A stretch of 64,000 bases of DNA. It comes from Alsobacter sp045348435. Its GTDB lineage: Bacteria > Pseudomonadota > Alphaproteobacteria > Rhizobiales > Beijerinckiaceae. Below are positions 33,156 through 42,570 of the stretch, piece by piece (position 1 is the first letter of the stretch; each line of letters starts with the position of its first letter). Below the pieces are notes generated by a model that searched no databases, was not told the origin of the DNA, and saw nothing but the letters and a program-made list of their open reading frames with translations. Made by a program: the position numbers and the translations under genes. The DNA lies in contig NZ_CP157484.1 in NCBI RefSeq assembly GCF_045348435.1, positions 1,054,001-1,118,000 of the forward strand, given 5' to 3'.

Positions 33156-34352
33156 ATGGAACAGAGCTGGCGCTGGTTCGGCCCGGACGACGTCGTCCCG
33201 CTGCGCGCGATCCGTCAGGCCGGCGCCAGCGGCGTCGTGACGGCGCTGCACCAGATCCCCTACGGCGTCGTCTGGAGCGTGGAGGAGATCGAGGCCCGCA
33301 AGGCGCTGATCGCGGCCGACCCGTCGCTCGGCCTGCGCTGGAACGTCGTCGAGAGCCTGCCGATCCACGAGCGGATCAAGATCGGCGAGGGCGACCTCAC
33401 GGAGCTGTTCGACGCCTATCGCCAGTCCATGCGCAACCTCGCGGCCTGCGGGGTGCGGACGATCTGCTATAATTTCATGCCGGTGCTGGACTGGACCCGC
33501 ACGGAGCTGCGCCATCCGCTGCCGGGCGGCGGCTCGGCTCTGCGCTTCAACGCGCATGAATACGCCGCCTTCGACTGCTTCATGCTGGAGCGCCCGGGCG
33601 CCCGCGACGACTTCCCCGCCGAGGTGATCGACCGCGCCAAGGCCTGGTTCGACCGCGCCACGCAGGCTGACAAGGACGCGCTGCTGGCCACCATCATGGC
33701 GGGCCTGCCGGGCGCCTTCGACCGCTACGACATCCCGGGGCTGCGCCGCCACCTCGCCCGCTACGAGGGCGTCTCGCGCGAGGCGCTGCGCCAGAACCTC
33801 GCCCGGTTCCTGCGCGAGGTGATCCCGACCGCCGAGGAGGTCGGGATCCGCATGGCCATCCATCCCGACGATCCGCCGCGCTCGCTGATGGGCCTGCCGC
33901 GCATCGTCTCCAGCGAGGACGACCTCGCCTTCATCCTGGGCGCCGTCGGTTCGCAGGCCAACGGCCTGACCCTCTGCACCGGCTCGCTCGGGGCCGGAGC
34001 CCACAACGACATTCCGGCCATCGCCCGGCGCTTCGCCTCGCGGATCCATTTCGCGCATCTGCGCAACGTCGCCAAGGAGCCGGACGGCTCCTTCATGGAG
34101 GCCGACCACCTCGGCGGCGACACCAACATGGTGACAGTGGTCGAGATCCTTCTCGCCGAACAGAATCGCCGCAAGGAGGCCGGGGACGACCGGTGGCGCA
34201 TCCCGTTCCGGCCCGATCACGGCCATGAACTGCTCGACGACGTCGGCAAGGGCAGCTTCCCGGGCTATTCGGCGATCGGCCGCCTGAAGGGCCTCGCCGA
34301 GATCCGCGGCGTCATGACGGCGGTCTCGCAGCTGCGTGGATTGCCCGTCTGA
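33156..34352 (+). CDS. uxuA: mannonate dehydratase
   Basis: Dehydrates D-mannonate to 2-dehydro-3-deoxygluconate. 398 residues starting MEQSWRWFGPDDVVPL, with GASGVVTALHQIPYGVVW, ICYNFMPVLDWTRTEL, MAIHPDDPPRSLMGLPRIVS, GSLGAGAHNDIP and DHGHELLDD, all UxuA hallmarks. It completes glucuronate degradation together with the preceding reductase. Uronate isomerase (uxaC) and KDG kinase/aldolase are not in the window. Preceded by GGGAG. Confidence 0.95.
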   Translation: MEQSWRWFGPDDVVPLRAIRQAGASGVVTALHQIPYGVVWSVEEIEARKALIAADPSLGLRWNVVESLPIHERIKIGEGDLTELFDAYRQSMRNLAACGVRTICYNFMPVLDWTRTELRHPLPGGGSALRFNAHEYAAFDCFMLERPGARDDFPAEVIDRAKAWFDRATQADKDALLATIMAGLPGAFDRYDIPGLRRHLARYEGVSREALRQNLARFLREVIPTAEEVGIRMAIHPDDPPRSLMGLPRIVSSEDDLAFILGAVGSQANGLTLCTGSLGAGAHNDIPAIARRFASRIHFAHLRNVAKEPDGSFMEADHLGGDTNMVTVVEILLAEQNRRKEAGDDRWRIPFRPDHGHELLDDVGKGSFPGYSAIGRLKGLAEIRGVMTAVSQLRGLPV

Positions 34353-34400
34353 GTGGAACTCGATTGCGCGCGGGCTAAGGCTCAGCCTACGATCCCTGGT

Positions 34401-34420
34401 CCGCCGGATGCGTCCGGCGG
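34401..34420. terminator. hairpin after uxuA, possible terminator
   Basis: CCGCCGGA (34401-34408), TGCG loop, TCCGGCGG (34413-34420). Perfect 8-bp stem 48 bp after the uxuA stop, without a T tract. It could also be an element in the sigma-factor leader. Confidence 0.4.
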
Positions 34421-34468
34421 TCCCCGTCGTGCGTAGACAGGCGGTTCCCCCCAACCCAGGACGCACGC

Positions 34469-35020
34469 TTGCCGCCCGACGCCAGCCACCTCGCGGATCT
34501 GATCGTCCGAACCGGACGAGGCGACAGGGCGGCCTTCCGCGCCGTCTACGACGCGACCGCGTCGAAACTTCTCGGCGTCATCCTGCGTATCGTCAGGAAC
34601 AGGGCCGGAGCGGAGGAGATCCTCCAGGACGTCTATCTGCGCTTGTGGCGAAACGCGGCGAGCTACGCGCCGGAGGCCGGGCCGCCCATGGGCTGGCTGG
34701 TCTCCATCGCGCGCAACCGCGCCATCGACGTCATCCGCCAGAAGACGCCAGACCTCATCGGCCCCGACGAGGACGGCGTGGACTGGTACGACAAGCTGGC
34801 GGAGCCGCGGGACCGGGAGGCTGAATTGCTGGACGCGTCCGCGCTCCGCAACTGCCTCGGGCGGATCGACGAGGAGCACCGCTCCTGCATCCTGCTGGCC
34901 TACTGCGAGGGCTGGTCGCGCGAGGAGCTGGCCCAGCGCTTCGACCGGCCCGTCAACACCATCAAGACCTGGCTCCATCGCGGGCTGGCGTCGCTCAGAA
35001 CCTGCCTGGACGCGCAATGA
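34469..35020 (+). CDS. ECF RNA polymerase sigma factor
   Basis: 183 residues. Region 2 (RIVRNRAGAEEILQDVYLRL, residues about 41-60, then GWLVSIARNRAIDVIRQ) and region 4 (DEEHRSCILLAYCEGWSREE, FDRPVNTIKTWLHRGLASLR) are both present. The start is TTG at 34469, with AGGA about 9 nt upstream; no ATG or GTG fits. It overlaps the anti-sigma gene by 4 bp (ATGA), which is the classic coupled pair. It probably governs an envelope-stress or oxidative response. Confidence 0.9.
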   Translation: MPPDASHLADLIVRTGRGDRAAFRAVYDATASKLLGVILRIVRNRAGAEEILQDVYLRLWRNAASYAPEAGPPMGWLVSIARNRAIDVIRQKTPDLIGPDEDGVDWYDKLAEPRDREAELLDASALRNCLGRIDEEHRSCILLAYCEGWSREELAQRFDRPVNTIKTWLHRGLASLRTCLDAQ

Positions 35021-35889
35021 ACGCCGAGGACGCCCAGAACCTGGCCGGCGAATATGTGCTGGGCACCCTCAGCGCCCCCGAGCGGGCGGCCTTCGAGCGC
35101 GCGCTGTCGCGCGACCCGGCGCTGCAGGGCATGGTCCAGGCCTGGGAGGCGAAGCTTGCGCCTCTCGCCTCCGCCGTCCCGCCCGAAGAGCCGGGGCCGG
35201 GCGTCTGGCAGGCCATCGAAGCGGCGCTGCCGCCCGTGCGGCTCGAGCCGGTCGCGAGCCCGGCCGATTCGCAGGAGCTGCGCGCGACGTCGCCCCTGGG
35301 CGGGCCTGCGCCGACCGTCGAACCCTCGCCGGCCCAGGCCGCGCTCGACCTGCGCGCCTTCCCCGAGCAGGCGCTCGCCCCGCCGAGCCTCACCGACGTC
35401 TTCGCCATGCGCCGGTCGCTCCGCCGTTGGCGCGTCGCGACGGCCGCTTTCGGGGCCGTGGCGGCGGCGCTGGCCTTTGCGGTGGCGCTGGAGCGCAATC
35501 TGCTCGGCGCGGATTTCCCCGGCGCGAGCCTGTTCGGCGCCCGCCGTCCGGCCGCCGGCCAGTTCGTCGCCGCCGTCAACCGGGGAGGGGACCAGCCGGC
35601 CCTGATCGTGCGGGTCGATCTTGCGAGCGGCGTCGTCACCGTGCGTCCCGTCGCGGCCGAGACGCCGGCCGGCAAGAGCCTGGAGCTCTGGTCGGTGGTG
35701 GAAGGCCGCGCGCCCAAATCGCTGGGCCTCGTGGGCCAGGCCGCGCTGAAGTTTCCCGCCCCGACGGTCTTCGCAGGCGCCAAGCCGGAGGCCACCACCT
35801 TCGCCGTGACGGTGGAGCCCTCGGGCGGCTCCACGACGGGCGGCCCGACCGGGCCGGTGGTCTATTCGGGCAAGCTGATCGCCGAATAA
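35017..35889 (+). CDS. anti-sigma factor (RskA-like), membrane protein
   Basis: 290 residues. N-terminal AEDAQNLAGEYVLGTLSAPE followed by AAFERALSRDP is the typical start of RskA-type anti-sigma factors and lacks the HxxxCxxC zinc motif. One transmembrane helix lies near residues 145-160 (VATAAFGAVAAALAFAVAL). The periplasmic part has VVTVRPVAAETPAGKSLELW and PKSLGLVG, the RskA/DUF2337-like domain. It should hold the preceding sigma factor inactive until an envelope signal arrives. Confidence 0.9.
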   Translation: MNAEDAQNLAGEYVLGTLSAPERAAFERALSRDPALQGMVQAWEAKLAPLASAVPPEEPGPGVWQAIEAALPPVRLEPVASPADSQELRATSPLGGPAPTVEPSPAQAALDLRAFPEQALAPPSLTDVFAMRRSLRRWRVATAAFGAVAAALAFAVALERNLLGADFPGASLFGARRPAAGQFVAAVNRGGDQPALIVRVDLASGVVTVRPVAAETPAGKSLELWSVVEGRAPKSLGLVGQAALKFPAPTVFAGAKPEATTFAVTVEPSGGSTTGGPTGPVVYSGKLIAE

Positions 35890-35901
35890 CGAGAGGCGCA
35901 C

Positions 35902-35933
35902 AAAAAAAGCCCCGGCGCGCAGCCGGGGCTCTT
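35902..35933. terminator. strong bidirectional terminator
   Basis: AGCCCCGGC (35908-35916), loop GCGCA, GCCGGGGCT (35922-35930), with seven A residues before the stem and CTT after it. It separates the anti-sigma gene from the convergent fasciclin gene; the A run gives a T run for the leftward transcript. Confidence 0.88.
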
Positions 35934-35950
35934 CGTTCAGTCGCGACAGG

Positions 35951-36517
35951 TCAGGGCAGCAGGACGCCGTTCACGACGTGGATGACGCCGTTGGACTGCA
36001 TCACGTCCGCGATGGTGATTCGCGAGGTCTGGCCCTTGGCGTCCGTGACGGTCAGGCCCTTGCCGCGGCGCATCACCGTGAGGGGCTCGCCCTCGACGGT
36101 CTTCAGCGTCACCTTGCCGCCGTTCATCTTCGCCTGGTCCATCAGGTCGGCGGCGGTCAGGCGGCCCGGCACGACGTGATAGGTCAGCACGGCGGTCAGC
36201 TTGGGCTTGTTCTCCGGCTTCAGCAGCGTCTCCACGGTCCCGGCGGGGAGCTTGGCGAAGGCCTTGTTGGTGGGCGCGAACACGGTGAACGGGCCGGCTC
36301 CGGACAGGGTGTCGACGAGCCCCGCCGCCTTCACGGCCGCCACGAGCGTGGTGTGGTCCTTCGAATTGACGGCGTTCTCCACGATCGTCTTGGACGGATA
36401 CATGGGCGCGCCGCCCACCATCACGGTGCGGGCCGCCCAGGCGCCCCCGGTCATGCAGGCGAGGGCCGCGACGGCGAGAACGCTTCGGCCGAAAAGGCCG
36501 CGACGGATGACGGACAT
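35951..36517 (-). CDS. fasciclin (FAS1) domain secreted protein
   Basis: 188 residues with a signal peptide (SVLAVAALACMTGGAWAA). One FAS1 domain: KTIVENAVNSKDHTTLVAAV, FTVFAPTNKAFAKLP (H1 box), LTYHVVPGRLTAADL and NGVIHVVNGVLLP (H2 box). FAS1 proteins act in adhesion or surface interaction. GGGAGC precedes the ATG at 36517. I recall FAS1 genes next to ECF sigma/anti-sigma pairs in other Hyphomicrobiales, so this may be a target of that sigma factor. Confidence 0.92.
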   Translation of the reverse strand: MSVIRRGLFGRSVLAVAALACMTGGAWAARTVMVGGAPMYPSKTIVENAVNSKDHTTLVAAVKAAGLVDTLSGAGPFTVFAPTNKAFAKLPAGTVETLLKPENKPKLTAVLTYHVVPGRLTAADLMDQAKMNGGKVTLKTVEGEPLTVMRRGKGLTVTDAKGQTSRITIADVMQSNGVIHVVNGVLLP

Positions 36518-36812
36518 GAGAAGCTCCCTGAATGCGTCGGGTCCAGTCCCGACGACAGCCTCTACGGGCCGCCTCTCGCCGAAGTTTCGAGCCCGGGTCA
36601 CGAGCGCGTGAGGAGAGCCGTCTTTCCGCCGGGATTCGGCCGGCCGGCCGCCTCGGTAAGGGCAGCCGCCGACGGAGCCCTTGATTGACCGGCCATTTAA
36701 ACGGGTTGCATCCCGAACAGGCCCGCGCGGACCCCCGGCTGGCCCTGGTAAGCCATTGTTAACAGTACTGAAAGGCTGGAAGGCCCGAGCCCACGGAATC
36801 TGAGGTGCAGAT

Positions 36813-36877
36813 TTGCAACAGCCGGTTGCAATTGCAACCAAGGGTTGGTGAAACGGGGCGTTTGAGGTTGTTGCAAC
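36813..36877. promoter_or_regulatory. cluster of TTGCAA sites including a perfect 16-bp palindrome, upstream of the porin
   Basis: TTGCAA occurs at 36813, 36826, 36832 and 36871. The two central copies make GGTTGCAATTGCAACC (36824-36839), a perfect palindrome, and the last is inside GTTGCAAC (36870-36877). It lies about 190-250 bp before the porin start in the 547-bp intergenic 36518-37064. The rest of that region shows no gene; its base composition is more AT-rich than average, as expected for a strong promoter region. Confidence 0.55.
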
Positions 36878-37064
36878 TATCGATCGTGGTACTTTCCGAC
36901 TCGCTCGACCGAGGGGGGGCTTCCTCTCAGAGCACGAACCTGGAGCGGCGCTCGGCAAGCCACTTGCCAAATGCTGGCCAAACAAAAGTCTAGTCCCCGC
37001 AGTCGCGGTGAACCTGGTCCAAGATGATCGGGATTGTCGTGGGGCGGGAGCCAAGGAGCTGAAA

Positions 37065-38498
37065 ATGAACATCAAGACGAGGCTGCTGATGGCCACGGCG
37101 GCGGGCATCGCCACTGTGTCCGGCGCCCAGGCTGCCGATCTTCCGAGCCGCAAGGCTGCGCCGGTCGAGTACGTTCGCGTTTGCTCGACCTTCGGAGCTG
37201 GTTTCTTCTACATCCCCGGCACCGACACCTGCATTCGCATCGGCGGTCGCGCCCGGTTCGAATACCAGTACGGCCAGCCCTTCGCCCGCAACGACGCCAC
37301 GACCGGCTCGCGCACCACGGGCCGTATCTTCGTGGACGCCCGCACCGCCACCGAATACGGCATGCTGCGCGCCTACGTCCGTTATGACGTCTCCCGTCGT
37401 ATCGGCCAGATCTACTCCGGTTCGGCCATCCGCGTCGGCACCGCCTTCACGGGCACAAGCGTCGACTACGCCGGCCAGGCTCAGACCCAGGTCGACCTGA
37501 ACCGCGCCTTCGTGCAGTTCGGCGGTCTCACCGCTGGTCGCACCCAGTCGTACTTCGACTTCTACTCGGGCGATCTCGAGTATGTCGGCACGACCGCCGG
37601 TTCGTCGCTCACCACCAACCTGCTGGCCTACACCGCCACGTTCGGTTCGGGCTTCTCCGCCACGCTGTCGATCGAAGATCAGGTCGAGCGTCGCTCGGGC
37701 GTCAACATCGCCAACGGCTTCCTGCCGGCCGGCACGGCTGTGGGCACCTACGCCTACACCGGCGACGCCATGCCTGACATCGTCGCCAACCTGCGTCTCG
37801 ATCAGGGTTGGGGCACGGTGCAGCTCTCGGGCGCCGTCCACCAGATCCGCGTCGGCAACTTCGCCGCTGCTGGCCCGACGCTCAACACCAACGGCAATGC
37901 TCCTGATTCGGAGTACGGCTGGGCTGTGAACCTCGGCACCAAGATCAACCTGCCGATGCTCTCCCCCGGTGACGTCCTCTACCTGCAGGGCACCTACACC
38001 AAGGGCGCTCCGTCCTACGTTCTGTCGAACCCCTTCGGTCTCGGCAAGACCCCCTGGAGCTTCGGCGGCGTCGGCGCTCTCATTCCCGACGCGTATGTGA
38101 TCGGCACTGCCGCCCTCGGTGGCGTGGCCGTCAACTACAACCTCGAGAAGCCCGCCGTTTGGGGCCTCACGGCCGCCATGCTGCACTACTGGACCCCGAC
38201 CATCCGTCAGGCGTTCATGGCTTCGTACATCAAGAGCGACAGCCCCTCCCAGGCGTTCATCGCCGGCGGCGGCTTCACTCTCGGCAACCGCAATCGCGAC
38301 CTGACCTACTGGACCCTGGGCACGAACGTGACCTGGTCGCCGGTCAAGGATCTCGATCTCGGCGTCGAGGTCAACTACATCCACGCCAATGTCGGCCAGG
38401 GCGTCAGCGGCTCGTTCATCGCGACCGATCCGGTGGGCATCTCGGTCCGCAACGAGTCGGTGTGGAACGGCCGCCTGAAGATCCAGCGCGACTTCTGA
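37065..38498 (+). CDS. major outer-membrane porin (alphaproteobacterial porin family)
   Basis: 477 residues. Signal MNIKTRLLMATAAGIATVSG, then AADLPSRKAAPVEYVRVCST and TDTCIRIGGRARFEYQYGQP, which is the diagnostic start of Rhizobiales porins (Porin_2), with the Cys pair. Beta strands run through to the C-terminal KIQRDF with terminal Phe. Codon use is biased toward CGT/GTC/GGT, unlike neighbours, which fits very high expression. AGGAG lies 6 nt before the ATG. Strong terminator follows. Confidence 0.95.
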   Translation: MNIKTRLLMATAAGIATVSGAQAADLPSRKAAPVEYVRVCSTFGAGFFYIPGTDTCIRIGGRARFEYQYGQPFARNDATTGSRTTGRIFVDARTATEYGMLRAYVRYDVSRRIGQIYSGSAIRVGTAFTGTSVDYAGQAQTQVDLNRAFVQFGGLTAGRTQSYFDFYSGDLEYVGTTAGSSLTTNLLAYTATFGSGFSATLSIEDQVERRSGVNIANGFLPAGTAVGTYAYTGDAMPDIVANLRLDQGWGTVQLSGAVHQIRVGNFAAAGPTLNTNGNAPDSEYGWAVNLGTKINLPMLSPGDVLYLQGTYTKGAPSYVLSNPFGLGKTPWSFGGVGALIPDAYVIGTAALGGVAVNYNLEKPAVWGLTAAMLHYWTPTIRQAFMASYIKSDSPSQAFIAGGGFTLGNRNRDLTYWTLGTNVTWSPVKDLDLGVEVNYIHANVGQGVSGSFIATDPVGISVRNESVWNGRLKIQRDF

Positions 38499-38521
38499 TC
38501 CGTCCTCACGGACTGGTCTGG

Positions 38522-38552
38522 GACCCCGGCGTTCGCGCCGGGGTCTTTTTTT
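38522..38552 (+). terminator. strong Rho-independent terminator after the porin
   Basis: GACCCCGGCG (38522-38531), TTCG tetraloop, CGCCGGGGTC (38536-38545), then seven T residues. A perfect 10-bp stem, the best terminator in the window. Confidence 0.96.
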
Positions 38553-38646
38553 GTGCGTCGGGCCGCCTTGCGACGCCGGGCCAGGAGGCTGGCCCGGCCG
38601 GCGGCGCCGGCCTATAGCTGATCCGGTCATCGCGGGGAGATGCGAC

Positions 38647-39651
38647 ATGCGGGTGCTCGTCACCGGGACGGCCGGCTTCATCGGCTTCCATCTGGCGCGC
38701 AGGCTTCTGCAAGCCGGCCACACGGTGGTCGGCGTCGACGGAATGACCGCCTATTACGACGTGCGGCTGAAAGAACGGCGCGTCTCCATCCTCAACCAGA
38801 ACCCGGACTTCCGGCAGCATGTCGCGATGCTGGAGGACATGGCGGCGATGCACGCCATCGTGCCCGACGCGGCGCCCGAGGCGATCTTCCACCTCGCCGC
38901 CCAGGCCGGCGTTCGCTACAGCCTGGAGAATCCGCGCGCCTATGTGGACGCCAATCTGGTGGGGACCTTCAACGTCCTGGAGCTCGCCCGCGAGCTGAAG
39001 GTCGGCCATCTCCTGATGGCGTCGACCAGCTCGGTCTACGGCGCCAACCCGACGATGCCCTTCACCGAGGACCAGCGCGCCGACATGCCGATGACGCTCT
39101 ACGCCGCGACCAAGCGGGCGACGGAGCACATGGCGCACTCCTATGCGCATCTGTGGGACATCCCCACCACGATGATGCGCTTCTTCACCGTCTACGGCCC
39201 CTGGGGCCGGCCCGACATGGCGCTGTTCAAATTCGTGAAGGCGATCATGGATGGCGAGCCGATCGACGTCTACGGCCAGGGCGAGATGCGCCGCGACTTC
39301 ACCTATGTGGCCGACCTCGTGGAGGCCATGGCGCTGCTGCTCGACGCCGCGCCGGCGACGGCCGCCGACGAGGACGAGGCGGCCGTGACCGGCGCCTCGC
39401 TGGCGGCGCCGTTCCGGGTGGTCAACATCGCGGGCGGCCAGCCCGTGGAGCTGTCCGAGTTCATCGCCTGCATCGAGCGCCATCTCGGCCGCACGGCGCG
39501 GCGCAACCTGCTGCCGATGCAGCCCGGCGACGTGCCGGCCACCTTCGCCAACGCCGATCTGCTGGAGCGCCTGACGGGCTACCGGCCGTCGACCCCGGTC
39601 GACGAGGGCGTGAGGGCCTTCGTCGAATGGTACCTGAACGACTGGCGATAA
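38647..39651 (+). CDS. NAD-dependent epimerase, probable UDP-glucuronate 4-epimerase
   Basis: 334 residues, extended SDR. MRVLVTGTAGFIGFHLARRL gives the NAD site, AAQAGVRYSLENPRAYVDAN and YAATKRATEHMAHSYAHLW the YxxxK catalytic pair, and PWGRPDMALFKFVKAI the sugar-acid epimerase block (LspL/CapI type). It would convert UDP-glucuronate to UDP-galacturonate for surface polysaccharide. An internal acidic insertion (AADEDEAAVTGAS) around residue 240 is unusual. Just right of the porin terminator and facing a leftward polysaccharide group. Confidence 0.87.
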   Translation: MRVLVTGTAGFIGFHLARRLLQAGHTVVGVDGMTAYYDVRLKERRVSILNQNPDFRQHVAMLEDMAAMHAIVPDAAPEAIFHLAAQAGVRYSLENPRAYVDANLVGTFNVLELARELKVGHLLMASTSSVYGANPTMPFTEDQRADMPMTLYAATKRATEHMAHSYAHLWDIPTTMMRFFTVYGPWGRPDMALFKFVKAIMDGEPIDVYGQGEMRRDFTYVADLVEAMALLLDAAPATAADEDEAAVTGASLAAPFRVVNIAGGQPVELSEFIACIERHLGRTARRNLLPMQPGDVPATFANADLLERLTGYRPSTPVDEGVRAFVEWYLNDWR

Positions 39652-39693
39652 GCTCTTGAGATCAGATCGAGAGCCGGGGCGAGCGGACCCGTC

Positions 39694-39909
39694 CTATTTG
39701 CGAGCCATGCATTTGCGCATGAAGACCTGCCTCTGGTCCTTCATGGCGAAGTTGAACTTGTTGGATTGCCTGGAGCGTTGCGGGTTCGTGTAAAGGCCCT
39801 TCGCCTCGGCCTCGTCGAGGCATTTGTCGCGTTTCGGATTGGCTTGGGACAGCACAGGCGAGATCGACATCGCAAAGCATACGCACGTCGCTGCAAGAAG
39901 GAACTTCAT
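39694..39909 (-). CDS. small secreted PsiF-like protein
   Basis: 71 residues. Signal peptide MKFLLAATCVCFAMSISPVL, then SQANPKRDKCLDEAEAKGLY and the C-terminal DQRQVFMRKCMARK, which recalls the PsiF repeat (C..A.....G..R..FM..CL). GGGAGGG precedes the ATG. The coding stretch is clearly lower in GC than its neighbours and uses TTG/GTT/AAA codons. Function unknown. Confidence 0.72.
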   Translation of the reverse strand: MKFLLAATCVCFAMSISPVLSQANPKRDKCLDEAEAKGLYTNPQRSRQSNKFNFAMKDQRQVFMRKCMARK

Positions 39910-39969
39910 GTTCAGCCCTCCCGTGAAGAAGAGAGCGAATAGGCATGGCCAAGTCTTGTCAATCGACGG

Positions 39970-41249
<1,280 letters not shown>

Positions 41250-41253
<4 letters not shown>

Positions 41254-42494
41254 TGGTCCGCCTCCCTGGCCGCGTCCGGCGGACGCGAGAACAGCACGAC
41301 CGGAACGGCCACGGCCGTGATCCACCAGCCCTGCCACGCGCCGTGGCTCTCCAGCGCCACCGCCATCGCGGCGGCGAAGAAGGCGAGGCGCTCCGGCAGC
41401 ACGCAGACCGGCATGGCGGAGAACCGCCGCGCCAGCAGGCCGCAGAACGCTAGAGCGAGCAGCCCGCCGGGCGCGCCGAGCTCGGTCCAGACCTGCAGGG
41501 GCGCGTCATGCGGGTGTCCGACGCCCAGCATCTCGCGGCGCTCCGCCGGAACCTGCGCGGCCACCGGATCGGCCTCGATGCGGGCGGAGGAGCCGAATCC
41601 CGTGCCGGTGAGCGGCCGCAACCGCGCCACCTCGCCGAAGGCGAGCCAGATGTCGACCCGCTCGCGCGCGTGCGCGGCCTTCAGCGCCTCGAACCCGCGC
41701 TGCGGGATGGCCCGGTCCGCCAGCACGCCGAACCAGGGCTGCGCCGCCACCACGATCACGAGGAGCGCGACCCCGGCCCAGGCGGCGACGCGCGGCGCGG
41801 CCAGCGCCAGCCCGTAGACCGCCGCGCCGGCGATCACGCCGAGCTTGGACGAGCCGCTCGTGGACATCACCGCGGCGGCCGCGACGCACAGGAAGGCGAC
41901 CGCCGCGAGGGCGGAGCGGCGTTGCGCCCGCAGCGCCGCGGCCAGCGGCCAGAACAGCACGACCGCCGTCACGATCGGGCGGTTCATCACGAAGCTCTCG
42001 ATCCGCCCGCCCCAGAGGCGGCGCAGCGGGAAGTCGAGCCGCACCTCCACGGCCACCAGGATGGACACGACCACCAGGGCGGCCGCCAGCGCCAGCGGCG
42101 CCCAGCGGGGCAGGCGGTCCGGCAGGGTCGCGGCGAGCGCGATGGCGGCCGCGAGCGGGATGACGAACTCGCCCAGCGTCGCCAGCGAGAGGCGCCGGTC
42201 CACGCTCCAGGACACGGACACGAGCGCCCAGGCCAGGAAGGCCGCGGCCGCCCAGGCCTCGGGCGTCCGCAGCAGGCGGGAGAACGACGCGCCGAGCGCG
42301 CCGGGGCCGCGCTCCAGCCAGGCCGCCGCGACGGCCAGGATCGCCGCGACGCTCAACAGGAGAGGCGACGAGCGGTTGGCGAACGCCATGGCGACGGGCA
42401 GCGCGGCCGTCAGCGTCAGCACCGCGAGCGCGCAGAGCCGTCGTCCCGTGTCGGACCGCGTCGCGTCGCGCTGGCGCTCGGTCGCGCTCGTCAT
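41250..42494 (-). CDS. O-antigen ligase / polymerase family membrane protein
   Basis: 414 residues with about eleven hydrophobic helices (for example ALVSVSWSVDRRLSLATLGE region, LALAAALVVVSILVAVEV). A large periplasmic loop with ERVDIWLAFGEVARLRPLTG and GVGHPHDAPLQVWTELGAPG is the Wzy_C (O-antigen ligase) signature; the His-Pro-His is typical. It would join or polymerise surface glycan repeats. Start at the ATG at 42494; upstream codons are not membrane-like. Confidence 0.85.
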
Positions 42495-42570
42495 GTCTGG
42501 CCGCTCCGTCTGGCCGTCCCTGGTCGGGGAGTGTATGCGGCCCCGCCGGGGCCGGCGCAATCCGGGCGCG

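Noticed and set aside
34353..34468. Possible tRNA or structured RNA after uxuA
   Set aside because: Only one 8-bp hairpin is present; no cloverleaf, anticodon arm or CCA-compatible end.
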